Part shown: positions 26,800 through 34,522 of the stretch, one piece after another
How the letters are laid out: the number at the start of each line of letters is the position of its first letter
Numbering within the stretch: position 1 is the stretch's first letter
NCBI GenBank assembly: GCA_964481705.1
Contig: CAYZUC010000009.1
Location: 1-48,082 of the forward strand
Length of the DNA stretch: 48,082 nt
Origin: CAYZUC01 sp964481705
Lineage (GTDB): Bacteria; Bacillota; Clostridia; Lachnospirales; Lachnospiraceae
Reading direction: 5' to 3'
Made by a program: the position numbers and the translations under genes
The notes under the pieces: model-generated
Told to the model about the DNA's origin: nothing
The model's input: the letters and a program-made list of their open reading frames with translations, nothing else
Database searches by the model: none

Positions 26800-27969
26800 A
26801 TGACAAAAATAGATATCATATCCGGATTTCTTGGAGCAGGGAAAACAACATTGATCAAAAAACTCATTCAGGAGGTTTTTTGTGGACAACAGATCGTTTT
26901 GATTGAAAATGAATTTGGAGAAATTGGTATTGATGGAGGTTTTTTAAAGGATGCCGGAATCAATATCACAGAAATGAACAGCGGATGCATTTGCTGCTCG
27001 TTAGTTGGAGATTTTGGAACAGCATTAAAAGAGGTTTTAGAGAAGTTTCATCCGGATCGGATTATCATTGAGCCATCTGGAGTAGGAAAGCTGTCCGATG
27101 TGGCAAAGGCAGTTGAGGGCCTGAAGGATCAGGAAGAGATTATGATCAGCAGTATGGTTGCAGTTGTAGATGGTACAAAAGCTAAGATGTACATGAAGAA
27201 TTTTGGAGAGTTCTTCAACAACCAGGTGGAAAGTGCAAGGACAATAATTGTCAGTCGTACCCAGAAGATGAAGCAGGACAAGCTGGATCAATGTATTGAG
27301 TTGATTCGCGATCATAACTCCGAAGCCGCTCTGATTACCACACCATGGGAGGATATCAAAGGTAAGCAGATTCTGGAGGCTATGGAGGGAAGCAAATCGC
27401 TGGAGCACGAGCTGCTTGAGGAAGAGAAGTGCTGTCACCATGACCATGATCATGAGCATGAACACGAGCATGAACATGATGGACACTGCTGTCACCATGA
27501 CCATGACGAGCATGAACACGAGCACGACCACGATGGACACTGCTGTCACCATGACCATGACGAGCATGAACACGAGCACGACCACGATGGACACTGCTGT
27601 CACCATGACCACGACGAGCATGAACACGAGCATGAGCATGATGGACATTGCTGTCACCATGACCACGACCACGAACATGGACACCATCATGCGGATGATG
27701 TATTTACCAGTTGGGGAACAGAGACCGTTCATAAGTTCAGTGAAGAGCAGATGAAGGAGATACTTCAGAAACTGGCAAATGAGAGTGGATTTGGAACCAT
27801 TCTTCGCGCGAAGGGCATTGTTCCGGCACAAGATGGAGAATGGATACACTTTGATCTGACACCCGGTGAGTTTGAGATTCGTAGAGGTGCCGCCGATGTT
27901 ACAGGAAGACTCTGTGTCATAGGTGCAGATTTAAAAGAAGATCAGATAAAAGAATTGTTTGGCTTATAG
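26800..27969 (+). CDS. COG0523 (CobW/P47K) GTPase with Cys-Cys/His-rich metal-binding repeats
   Basis: A 389-residue G3E-class GTPase, the group that includes zinc, cobalt and nickel metallochaperones (YeiR, YciC, ZNG1). Walker A GFLGAGKTT is at 9-17, the switch ENEFGEIGIDGG at 36-47, and the metal-binding GCICC at 62-66. The usual NKxD guanine motif is replaced by VSRTQ at 151-155. Residues 211-297 are an insert of five CCHHDHD-type repeat units with about 40 histidines, able to bind many metal ions. The CobW C-terminal domain follows from about 310. The neighbour at 27985 is a second, very different COG0523 protein in the same operon. The metal cannot be read, and no Zur-like site was recognised upstream. 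Confidence 0.93.
   Translation: MTKIDIISGFLGAGKTTLIKKLIQEVFCGQQIVLIENEFGEIGIDGGFLKDAGINITEMNSGCICCSLVGDFGTALKEVLEKFHPDRIIIEPSGVGKLSDVAKAVEGLKDQEEIMISSMVAVVDGTKAKMYMKNFGEFFNNQVESARTIIVSRTQKMKQDKLDQCIELIRDHNSEAALITTPWEDIKGKQILEAMEGSKSLEHELLEEEKCCHHDHDHEHEHEHEHDGHCCHHDHDEHEHEHDHDGHCCHHDHDEHEHEHDHDGHCCHHDHDEHEHEHEHDGHCCHHDHDHEHGHHHADDVFTSWGTETVHKFSEEQMKEILQKLANESGFGTILRAKGIVPAQDGEWIHFDLTPGEFEIRRGAADVTGRLCVIGADLKEDQIKELFGL
27430..27690 (+). repeat. In-frame tandem repeat coding for Cys-Cys/His-rich units
   Basis: Five imperfect copies of a 54-57 bp unit encode CCHHDHDEHEHEHDHDGH or close variants. Copies two and three are identical at protein level and nearly identical in DNA, which suggests recent duplication and likely copy-number variation between strains. 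Confidence 0.93.
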
Positions 27970-27984
27970 AATGTGAGGATAGGT

Positions 27985-28935
27985 ATGTTAGGAAAGAGAC
28001 AGGTACCGGTATATTTATTTACAGGATTTCTTGAGAGTGGAAAGACTTCTTTTATCAAGGAGACCATGAGTGAGGGACAATTTGCCGATGGAAAGAACAC
28101 GTTGCTAATTGTCTGCGAAGAGGGCGAGGAAGAATTGGAGGAAGCTCTTTTAAAGAAGAATAAGGTTACTGTGCATATTGTGGAAGAGGAAGAAGAGGTA
28201 ACTCCCGAACTGTTCCTTGCTTACGATAAAGAATGTAAACCGGCACGGGTTTTAATCGAATCGAACGGTACGTGGGACGTCAATACGATTATAGAAGCAT
28301 TCCCGGATCCATGGCTTATGGGAGAAGGAATTGCAACAGTGGATTCGACAACGTATGAGGTCTATTTGAGCAATATGAAACAGATGATGATGGCGCAGTT
28401 TACGTATGCAGACTTGGTATTGTTTAATCGATGTGGAGAGGAATTTGATCGTGCTATGTTCAAGAGAACTGTTCGTGCGGTCAATAAGCGTGCCCAGATT
28501 CTGTTTGAGACGCCGGATGGTAAGGTAGACGATAAGGTTAGTGAAGAGCTTCCATTTGACACAAAGGCTCCGGTAATTGAAATCGGGGATGAGGATTTTG
28601 GTATCTGGTATTTGGATGCGTTGGATAATCTTTCTGCATATGAGGGAAAAACCGTTAAGTTTAAGGCTATGGTATACATACCGAAAAAGGGAAAAGAAGA
28701 TGTGTTTGTCCCAGGCAGATTTGCCATGACATGTTGTGCAGCCGATGTTGCTTTTGTAGGATTCCCTTGTAAGTATGAGAATGCCAGAAAGCTCAAGCAA
28801 AGAGATTGGGTAATGGTGACAGCCAAAATTGGAAGTGCTATGAGCAGAGAATATGGAAAAAAGGCTCCTGTATTGTTTTCCATAGAAATAGCTCCGGCAG
28901 ACCCTGCAGAAGATGAACTGGTCTATTTTAACTGA
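27985..28935 (+). CDS. COG0523-like GTPase with C-terminal DUF1980/TIGR03943-like domain
   Basis: A 316-residue protein. The N-terminal half is a diverged CobW-like GTPase: Walker A GFLESGKTS is at 14-22, then LLIVCEEGEEELEE. It lacks the CxCC metal motif of its neighbour, and the NKxD position reads NRCG (148-151). From about residue 218 the sequence (KTVKFKAMVYIP, GRFAMTCCAADVAFVGFPC, DWVMVTAKI) resembles the C-terminal part of the DUF1980/TIGR03943 family (YcgQ), which in other bacteria sits next to a permease and COG0523 genes. Cys250, Cys251 and Cys262 could bind metal. ATG 27985 is preferred over GTG 27973, which is part of the ribosome site. It starts 15 bases after the first COG0523 gene. 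The GTPase call is firm; the C-terminal family call is from motif memory. Confidence 0.82.
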   Translation: MLGKRQVPVYLFTGFLESGKTSFIKETMSEGQFADGKNTLLIVCEEGEEELEEALLKKNKVTVHIVEEEEEVTPELFLAYDKECKPARVLIESNGTWDVNTIIEAFPDPWLMGEGIATVDSTTYEVYLSNMKQMMMAQFTYADLVLFNRCGEEFDRAMFKRTVRAVNKRAQILFETPDGKVDDKVSEELPFDTKAPVIEIGDEDFGIWYLDALDNLSAYEGKTVKFKAMVYIPKKGKEDVFVPGRFAMTCCAADVAFVGFPCKYENARKLKQRDWVMVTAKIGSAMSREYGKKAPVLFSIEIAPADPAEDELVYFN

Positions 28936-28956
28936 TACCGGAGCTATAAAAAAGGT

Positions 28957-29577
28957 TTATCGTATAAAGTTCGTAAATATGCGGGGCTCTGCAACAGGAA
29001 TCTCGACCCCTGCTTTTTTACCTGCGTCAATGGATTTTAACATCCAAGCCATATTTGCTCCAAGTACACGCATGGTCTGAAGTCCTTCCTCGTCAGAAGC
29101 AACGTCGGAAGCAGTACTGCCATGTACCATTGGCCAATATTGAGAGGATACTACAGGCATTTTGGAGATGGTAAAATACTTATGGATTACATCGAGTGAG
29201 CAGGTAGTACCGGCACGTCTTGCAGATGCAATCGCTGCTGCGGGCTTATACGCAAAACAATTACCAGCGTGGAAGATACGATCCAGAAGTGCCAGAATGG
29301 TTCCGTTTGGTGAAGCATAGTAAACTGGAGTACCAACAATGAGTCCGTCAGCATGTTCCATTTTTTCAATGACAGTATTTACAATATCATCTTCGAATAC
29401 ACATCTGTCTTTTCCGGAACAGCCGTTGCAGGCGATACAGCCATGGATGCTTCCGGTTCCAATCTGGAGAATCTCCGTCTCGATATCATTTGCGTTTAAT
29501 GCTTTGGCAGTCTCAAGTAATGCGGTATAAGTACATCCGTATTTGTGCGGACTTCCGTTTAAAAGAATAACTTTCAT
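28957..29577 (-). CDS. Flavodoxin-like NADPH-dependent FMN reductase / iron-sulfur flavoprotein
   Basis: A 206-residue protein with an N-terminal flavodoxin-like fold. The FMN phosphate loop is LNGSPHKYGCTYTAL (residues 5-19). The cysteine-rich IACNGCSGKDRC could carry a small iron-sulfur cluster. GTPVYYASPNGTILALLDR is the second flavin-contacting region. Such proteins transfer electrons to small molecules or protect against oxygen species in anaerobes. The ribosome site AGAGGG precedes the ATG at 29577. The gene is convergent with the COG0523 pair and shares its strand with the DUF3810 gene upstream. Confidence 0.9.
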   Translation of the reverse strand: MKVILLNGSPHKYGCTYTALLETAKALNANDIETEILQIGTGSIHGCIACNGCSGKDRCVFEDDIVNTVIEKMEHADGLIVGTPVYYASPNGTILALLDRIFHAGNCFAYKPAAAIASARRAGTTCSLDVIHKYFTISKMPVVSSQYWPMVHGSTASDVASDEEGLQTMRVLGANMAWMLKSIDAGKKAGVEIPVAEPRIFTNFIR

Positions 29578-29637
29578 AATGACCCTCTTTTCTGCTTATA
29601 AATATAGTATATGTTATTATACCATAATAAGGGATAA

Positions 29638-30810
29638 TTAACTATTTTCCGAAGCAAAGAGATAATCATCCACAGGAAGTTCGTCTCCGGGGAATTCATC
29701 ATAATTACCATCGTAGTATTGCATGAGGAGTTCAACTACTTTATTGTAGCTTAATGCACCTTCCGGAATACCATTTACTACTAAATTGGTATCAATAAAG
29801 CGCGTGGCTGCTTTTTTTACGACAGCTGTTTTAATGACAGCAGCTTTTTCAACTTCTTCCTTGGTGTCTTTCGTGATAAATTGATTATCCCTTTTTACGG
29901 TCTCACTTATTTTGACATGGGATTTATATATCGTCTTGTTATTTCCGGTTGCTTGAAAGAAATCGTTGTCAATATAATTTAATACGCTTAGGTAGCCGCT
30001 GTATTGGAAGGTGAGATCTTCAGAATTGATACAGGCGAGGAAGCCAATGAGATTCGCTTCGTCTTCGTAGATAAAGCCCTTTGTATGCGCCAATTCATGA
30101 CACATGGTGGAGGGCATATTCATGGTCGTCATGACACCGTTATAATTGGCTTCCATGGAGAAAGGAAAATAGTATCCACGCATATTCTGTTGACACATAA
30201 AGTGAGAGGAGGCAAGACGCTTAGGAGTCACATAGTATCCTTCCAGCTGTTTGTATTGCTTGCCCAGCTCCTGCATACTTTTTATCGCAACTGCTTCCAT
30301 ATTATCTGTGTACACAACATTACCATCTTCATCACGAACCATCAAGCTTGATAACTGATTGGAACGCGTTACCACATAATCACGTAAAGCCGCCAGCTCA
30401 GTAAAGGTATAGTCAGCTTCCGAACCAGACATGTATTTTTGTTCAAAGGTGGAACAATGATATAAAGGGAAACAGTTCAAAGACATCACTAATACAGCAA
30501 ATGTTATAATACAGGACAGAAAGCAATAGAATTTCCTGATACAGACGGATTTTTTATGAAGAATATGAAGGACAACAGTGAGGATTCCAAGAAGGAAAGC
30601 AACAACAACAAGAATAAGCCCGATTACAAGGAGCAATTCTCCAACGGAAAACGGAAAGAAACTCGTGAACTTACCATAAGTTGTAACCCAGAACGGAAAG
30701 ATATGCGCTACATACCAATCGCTGAACCAATTACTCGTCCATGCGAGGATGTTCAGAGAGATAGAAAACACAATCGTAATCATTATGGTAATCCAATATC
30801 GTTTCTTCAT
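29638..30810 (-). CDS. DUF3810 family membrane protein with HELAH motif
   Basis: A 390-residue protein. About three membrane helices occupy residues 1-115. An extracytoplasmic region follows, containing MCHELAHTKGFIYEDEANLI, which is a gluzincin-like HExxH motif followed by an ExEA element, as in zinc metallopeptidases. LACINSEDLTFQYSGYLSVL is a DUF3810 hallmark. A role as a membrane-anchored peptidase is plausible but unproven for the family. ATG 30810 is preferred over the GTG at 30822 because the intervening bases (GAGGTGG) form its ribosome site. The C-terminal 60 residues are acidic and may be a cytoplasmic or cell-surface tail. Confidence 0.85.
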   Translation of the reverse strand: MKKRYWITIMITIVFSISLNILAWTSNWFSDWYVAHIFPFWVTTYGKFTSFFPFSVGELLLVIGLILVVVAFLLGILTVVLHILHKKSVCIRKFYCFLSCIITFAVLVMSLNCFPLYHCSTFEQKYMSGSEADYTFTELAALRDYVVTRSNQLSSLMVRDEDGNVVYTDNMEAVAIKSMQELGKQYKQLEGYYVTPKRLASSHFMCQQNMRGYYFPFSMEANYNGVMTTMNMPSTMCHELAHTKGFIYEDEANLIGFLACINSEDLTFQYSGYLSVLNYIDNDFFQATGNNKTIYKSHVKISETVKRDNQFITKDTKEEVEKAAVIKTAVVKKAATRFIDTNLVVNGIPEGALSYNKVVELLMQYYDGNYDEFPGDELPVDDYLFASENS

Positions 30811-31012
30811 AAGCCACCTCACTTACTAATCAATCATGAATGGATGTTTTTATTATATGCAAGAAATATTGATAATCGGAAAAATGATTGTGAACAATTT
30901 GTAAATAAAGATTGAAATACAACTCGGCATTGGTAAATATGCACAATGAGAATTAAAAAAAACAGTCAATATAATTTATGTAAACTACATATTTTACAAG
31001 ATGGAAGGAATT

Positions 31013-31666
31013 ATGGGAATGAAACGATTTGAATTTGAGGTGGAGTTAGACATGATAACGCTACGAGAAAGCTATGAAAGAAATCATTTTGATGGAGCGA
31101 TAGATTTTTGGGAATACCAGAAGACATATGATGAACTAATGCCAACGGTACATCCTATTGGATTAATGAAAGAAATGACTTTTGAGGAAATCAGCGCATT
31201 GACACGAGTGTCATGTGAACACGACGGAGATTTTGTTATAGGTGTCATATCGTTAGGGGCAGGTGTGGACCAGTATGAAATGGAGCAAAATGCGGCTGAA
31301 GATTACTCGGAAGTATACCGAATGGACTGCATTTCCTTGGACATCTTATCGGCATCGTATGAGTCATTTTGCCAAATGGTGTGGAAGGAAACAGGCAAAC
31401 ATATTTGTGAGTTTCAATTCTTAGGCGAAGATCTTCCAGTAGAATTGATGAAGGATTTTCTGGAATGCGTTGAAAGTGAAAAGAGTCATATTTCCTGCAA
31501 TGAGGCAGGTATGCTGACTCCGAAAAAAACAGTAGTGTTTCTTTCGGAGCTAATGCCTGAAGGGAAAGAAGAAATTACAAAGGGATCAGAGGGGAGCAGA
31601 CATGGAGTCCTGTCCGTTTGTGAGCATTGTTCCAATCTGACCTGTAGTAATCGAAAACATGGATGA
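31013..31666 (+). CDS. Vitamin B12-dependent methionine synthase activation domain-like protein
   Basis: A protein of about 217 residues whose middle (VISLGAGVDQYEMEQNAAED, then MDCISLDILSASYESFCQMV) resembles the methionine synthase activation domain, in which an LDA-G-A-E-like stretch binds cobalamin. The C-terminus has MLTPKKTVVF and a Cys-rich CEHCSNLTCSNRK, a pattern I associate with stand-alone clostridial activation proteins. Known members help reactivate the cobalamin of MetH. No metH is in this window. ATG 31013 follows GGAAGG; ATGs at 31001 and 31019 are alternatives. The last 81 bases overlap the minus-strand gene ending at 31586. The sequence is diverged, so the family call is moderate. 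Confidence 0.6.
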   Translation: MGMKRFEFEVELDMITLRESYERNHFDGAIDFWEYQKTYDELMPTVHPIGLMKEMTFEEISALTRVSCEHDGDFVIGVISLGAGVDQYEMEQNAAEDYSEVYRMDCISLDILSASYESFCQMVWKETGKHICEFQFLGEDLPVELMKDFLECVESEKSHISCNEAGMLTPKKTVVFLSELMPEGKEEITKGSEGSRHGVLSVCEHCSNLTCSNRKHG

Positions 31667-32146
31667 TTCTCCATTTGTGTGGAGACATAGCAGCTTGCGA
31701 TAGAGAAAGGGTTGCATATTCTTTTTGAGCAGATCCACGTTATGTATAACAGGATGATCAGAAATGAGTATGATGAGCTTACTCCTTGCATAGAACACTT
31801 TAAGCATCCCGGAGAGCTCATCCAGAGAAAGTGGACTTACAGCGGGTCGATACTGTGCCCATTCCTTACCTGTGAGAATGCTGGAAAAGGAAGAGAGAGT
31901 CTTTATATACTCATGTTCACTAATACATAGGATGGTATTCAAACGAGTATTACGAAAAACATCATTTGATTGCTTTAGAAAACAGGTCAGTTCAACAGAC
32001 AGCTCTGAGAGTACATCTTTTGCAAGGTTACAATCAAAGACAAGTGTCATTTCCAGTATACCGCCACAATATCCACAGGGAGCATGTAGAATGCGTTCCA
32101 GCTGATTTTTGATTTGTATTTTCTGTATGGTATTTAATCGTTCCAT
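31586..32146 (-). CDS. Hypothetical protein, tail-to-tail overlap with the previous gene
   Basis: A 186-residue protein that I do not recognise. A paired-cysteine motif CGYCGG occurs near residue 24, and a hydrophobic strand pattern RSKLIILISDHP lies in the C-terminal half. No signal peptide or membrane helix is evident. GGAG precedes the ATG at 32146. Its 3' end runs 81 bases into the convergent activation-domain-like gene; the two stops are embedded in each other's coding sequence. The reading frame is long and has a normal-looking ribosome site, but the overlap means the true end or even the gene itself is less sure than its neighbours. Confidence 0.5.
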   Translation of the reverse strand: MERLNTIQKIQIKNQLERILHAPCGYCGGILEMTLVFDCNLAKDVLSELSVELTCFLKQSNDVFRNTRLNTILCISEHEYIKTLSSFSSILTGKEWAQYRPAVSPLSLDELSGMLKVFYARSKLIILISDHPVIHNVDLLKKNMQPFLYRKLLCLHTNGESSMFSITTGQIGTMLTNGQDSMSAPL

Positions 32147-32203
32147 ATTAATCTCCATTCTTGCTAATACTCCGCAAACTTTGGGCGCAAGCACAAATTT
32201 GCC

Positions 32204-32227
32204 GTGTGAAAAATTTATTTTTCACAC
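32204..32227. repeat. 10-bp inverted repeat in the divergent region before map
   Basis: GTGTGAAAAA and TTTTTCACAC form a perfect inverted repeat with a TTTA centre. It lies 57 bases upstream of the minus-strand gene and about 190 bases upstream of map. It could be an operator or, on either strand, a terminator-like hairpin. Confidence 0.5.
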
Positions 32228-32323
32228 TAACCTCCCGACCGTGCAAATCACAATATCTATTGCATAGTATATACCGAAAAGTCACATGAGTAAAATAAGA
32301 AAATGACATTACCTTGAAGATAA

Positions 32324-32354
32324 TTGAATCGCATAGATGAAAATGTGTTATAAT
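32324..32354 (+). promoter_or_regulatory. Promoter of map
   Basis: TGTTATAAT (32346-32354) contains a perfect -10 with an extended TGn element. A TTGAAT -35-like hexamer lies 19 bases upstream, a spacing that an extended -10 can tolerate. Confidence 0.6.
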
Positions 32355-32414
32355 ACTAGCGTTTATGGATTTTGGTTAGGATGCGCATGTACCTGCGCGT
32401 AGATAGGAGAAAAA

Positions 32415-33287
32415 ATGAGTAAATTAGGCAGAAATGATTTATGTTGGTGCGGAAGTGGAAAAAAATACAAATCGTGCCATCTGGCATTTGATGAAAGGAT
32501 AGAGAAGTTTGGTGATCAAGGGAAAATGGTTCCCAATCATGATATGATAAAGACACCGGAACAAATAGAAGGAATCCGTGTAAGTGGAAAAGTAAACATT
32601 GCTGTTTTGGATTATGTTGCATCAAAGATTAAGGCGGGAGTTTCTACTCAGGATATTGATGACTGGGTTGTGGAGAAGACAGCTGAGCTCGGAGGTATTG
32701 CAGCACCTCTGAATTTTGAGGGCTATCCAAAGAGTGTATGTACCTCTATTAATTCAGTAGTATGTCATGGAATTCCTTCCAAAGATGAGATTCTAAAGGA
32801 TGGAGATATTATCAATGTTGATGTATCTACCTTATATAAGGGTTATTTTTCGGATTCTTCCAGGATGTTCTGCATTGGGGACGTGTCATCTGACGCACGG
32901 AAGCTGGTGGATGATGTGAAGCGATGTGTGGAGATTGGGCTGGAGAATGTGAAACCGTGGACGATGATGGGAGATATGGGAAGTGCTATTCATGAGTATG
33001 CGAAAAGTCAGGGTTATACGATTGTGAGAGAAATCGGAGGTCATGGGATTGGACTGGAATTTCACGAGGAACCTTGGGTAAGCTATATTTCGAAACCGGG
33101 ACAGGAGATGCTGATGGTTCCTGGAATGTGTTTTACCATTGAACCTATGGTAAATATGGGAAAACAGGAAATTTTCATTGACGATCAGAATGGATGGACC
33201 GTCTATACAGAGGATGAGAGCCTGTCAGCACAATGGGAAGTACAGGTTGTGGTTACAGAGACCGGTTATGAAATTGTTGCATATTAA
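32415..33287 (+). CDS. map: Type I methionine aminopeptidase with N-terminal SEC-C motif
   Basis: A 290-residue metalloenzyme that removes the initiator methionine. Residues 5-22 form a SEC-C zinc motif (GRNDLCWCGSGKKYKSCH), found in a subset of bacterial MAPs and thought to aid ribosome association. The catalytic domain follows, with the metal ligand Asp residues in DIINVDVSTLYKGYFSDSSR, His in GGHGIGLEFHEEP, Glu in CFTIEPM and a final Glu in SAQWEVQVVV. The ribosome site is AGGAG before ATG 32415. The gene stands alone with its own promoter; it is not in the usual ribosomal protein operon. Confidence 0.96.
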   Translation: MSKLGRNDLCWCGSGKKYKSCHLAFDERIEKFGDQGKMVPNHDMIKTPEQIEGIRVSGKVNIAVLDYVASKIKAGVSTQDIDDWVVEKTAELGGIAAPLNFEGYPKSVCTSINSVVCHGIPSKDEILKDGDIINVDVSTLYKGYFSDSSRMFCIGDVSSDARKLVDDVKRCVEIGLENVKPWTMMGDMGSAIHEYAKSQGYTIVREIGGHGIGLEFHEEPWVSYISKPGQEMLMVPGMCFTIEPMVNMGKQEIFIDDQNGWTVYTEDESLSAQWEVQVVVTETGYEIVAY

Positions 33288-33431
33288 TCCCATTTTGCAC
33301 ATCTGTCAGGTACTTCAGATTTTACGAAGTACAAATCTTTCATGCTGGTATTAATAAATTGTAAAATTGTTCCGATATATGGAATGTAACAATTGTTAGT
33401 GCGATTGATGCACATGGATGTGGGGGTCAAT

Positions 33432-34436
33432 ATGAAGATAAAAGCGCAAAATGGAGAAGAGTTGAATGGCTTAAAATATGCTAAGTTACATATGGAAAAG
33501 AGCCAGAAGAACAAGGGAAGCAAAACCAAGGGTTCCTTCTTTGTAGATCAAAAGAAAGAAACTACAGAAGATAAAATTCAAAAGAAACGTGAAATTGCCC
33601 AAAAGAAGGCTATGAAGCTTATGCAGGACCAATTTGAAAAAGACGGTAAGACAGATTTGGAACTGGAGGAACGTCAGGCTCATATCAATCAGCTTTCAGC
33701 AGAGAAGGTTCAGAAGAATGAACAGATTCAGGAATTGAGAGAGGCAAATGAAAAGCTTCGTGAGGAATACGAAGTGAAGGAAGACAGCACAGAACAATCG
33801 GATCTGGAGCTGATGGAAAAGCAAATGCGGATTCGCAATTCGGCAGAGCCAAATAAAGAGATGCTCACAGAAGAGGAACAGAAACGACTGAGCGAAATGG
33901 ATCCACCTACAGAGTATCAGCAGAGAGTGCTTGATAATTATAAGGATATCGTCAGATATAGAAATGAGAACTACAATAGTCAACGAGCAATTTATGTAGA
34001 GGGTTATATCAGTAATGAAATCAAAAAGTCAAGTGTAAAGAATAAAGGAATGCAGGAAGCTGTTGATAGTGCCCAGGAGGTTATGGAGGGAGCCAGCAGT
34101 GAAATTATCGGTATGATGACGTCAGAAATCAAGAAAAAGATTGATGAAGACGCAGAGAAGGTACGTGCCGAAGCGAAAAAGAAAGCAGAAGAGAAGGCAG
34201 AAGAAGAAAAGAAGATCGAGGAACGAAAAGAAAAAGCGGAACAGATGGAGAAAGCCGGAAGGCAGGATCCGGATAAGAAGACAGAGGGCGAAGAAAAGGC
34301 AGAACGAGTAGTTCAGGAGATTCCAGCAATGGAAGGAATTCAGGATAAAGTACAGATAGAGATCCAGCAAATCTTAGAGAAAGCTAAGTTGCTCCCAGAG
34401 GATTTGAAGGGAATTGACGTTGATATTCTATCATAA
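33432..34436 (+). CDS. Highly charged coiled-coil protein of unknown function
   Basis: A 334-residue, Lys/Glu-rich cytoplasmic protein that I do not recognise. No signal peptide or membrane helix is seen. Long coiled-coil stretches lie at about 55-140 (heptad-rich QEQIRE-like segments) and 210-295 (repeated KAEEKAEEEKK type). A middle segment (PPTEYQQRVLDNYKDIVRYR) and a C-terminal segment predicted as helical (IQDKVQIEIQQILEKAKLLP) are less repetitive. ATG 33432 follows a GGGGG ribosome site; a start at 33393 is also in frame. There is no clear terminator after it. A structural or phage-tail-tape-like role cannot be excluded, but no phage genes are nearby. Confidence 0.75.
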   Translation: MKIKAQNGEELNGLKYAKLHMEKSQKNKGSKTKGSFFVDQKKETTEDKIQKKREIAQKKAMKLMQDQFEKDGKTDLELEERQAHINQLSAEKVQKNEQIQELREANEKLREEYEVKEDSTEQSDLELMEKQMRIRNSAEPNKEMLTEEEQKRLSEMDPPTEYQQRVLDNYKDIVRYRNENYNSQRAIYVEGYISNEIKKSSVKNKGMQEAVDSAQEVMEGASSEIIGMMTSEIKKKIDEDAEKVRAEAKKKAEEKAEEEKKIEERKEKAEQMEKAGRQDPDKKTEGEEKAERVVQEIPAMEGIQDKVQIEIQQILEKAKLLPEDLKGIDVDILS

Positions 34437-34441
34437 AAGTG

Positions 34442-34496
34442 TTGCGACTACCTTGAAATGATGCTATTATGGAACTTGACTTTGATGGTCAATTTC
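34442..34496 (+). promoter_or_regulatory. Promoter and palindromic operator of the TetR gene
   Basis: TTGCGA (34442-34447) and TATTAT (34465-34470) with 17-base spacing form the promoter. Immediately downstream, GAACTTGAC (34472-34480) and GTCAATTTC (34488-34496) form a 9-bp inverted repeat with one mismatch and a 7-base centre, covering the expected transcription start. This suits autorepression by the TetR protein. Confidence 0.65.
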
Positions 34497-34522
34497 AACA
34501 ATCAGACAAAAGGTGGACGTAA

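Noticed and set aside
27430..27690. Regular repeats considered as a CRISPR array
   Set aside because: Repeat units are contiguous without spacers and stay in frame within a protein-coding gene.
27037..27849. Long minus-strand open frame (270 codons) opposite the His-rich repeat
   Set aside because: It is the antisense shadow of the repetitive CobW gene; the translation is repetitive Met/Val, with no ribosome site or family match.
28252..28883. Two overlapping minus-strand open frames opposite the second COG0523 gene
   Set aside because: They are shadows of a well-supported gene; neither shows a domain or a ribosome site.
28888..28947. 10-bp inverted repeat ATAGCTCCGG / CCGGAGCTAT at the end of the second COG0523 gene
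   Set aside because: The loop is 40 bases, the plus-strand stem is followed by A rather than T, and the left arm is coding. Not a convincing terminator.
33310..33332. Inverted repeat GTACTTC / GAAGTAC after map
   Set aside because: Only 7 bp with a 9-base loop and no T-run. Too weak to call a terminator.
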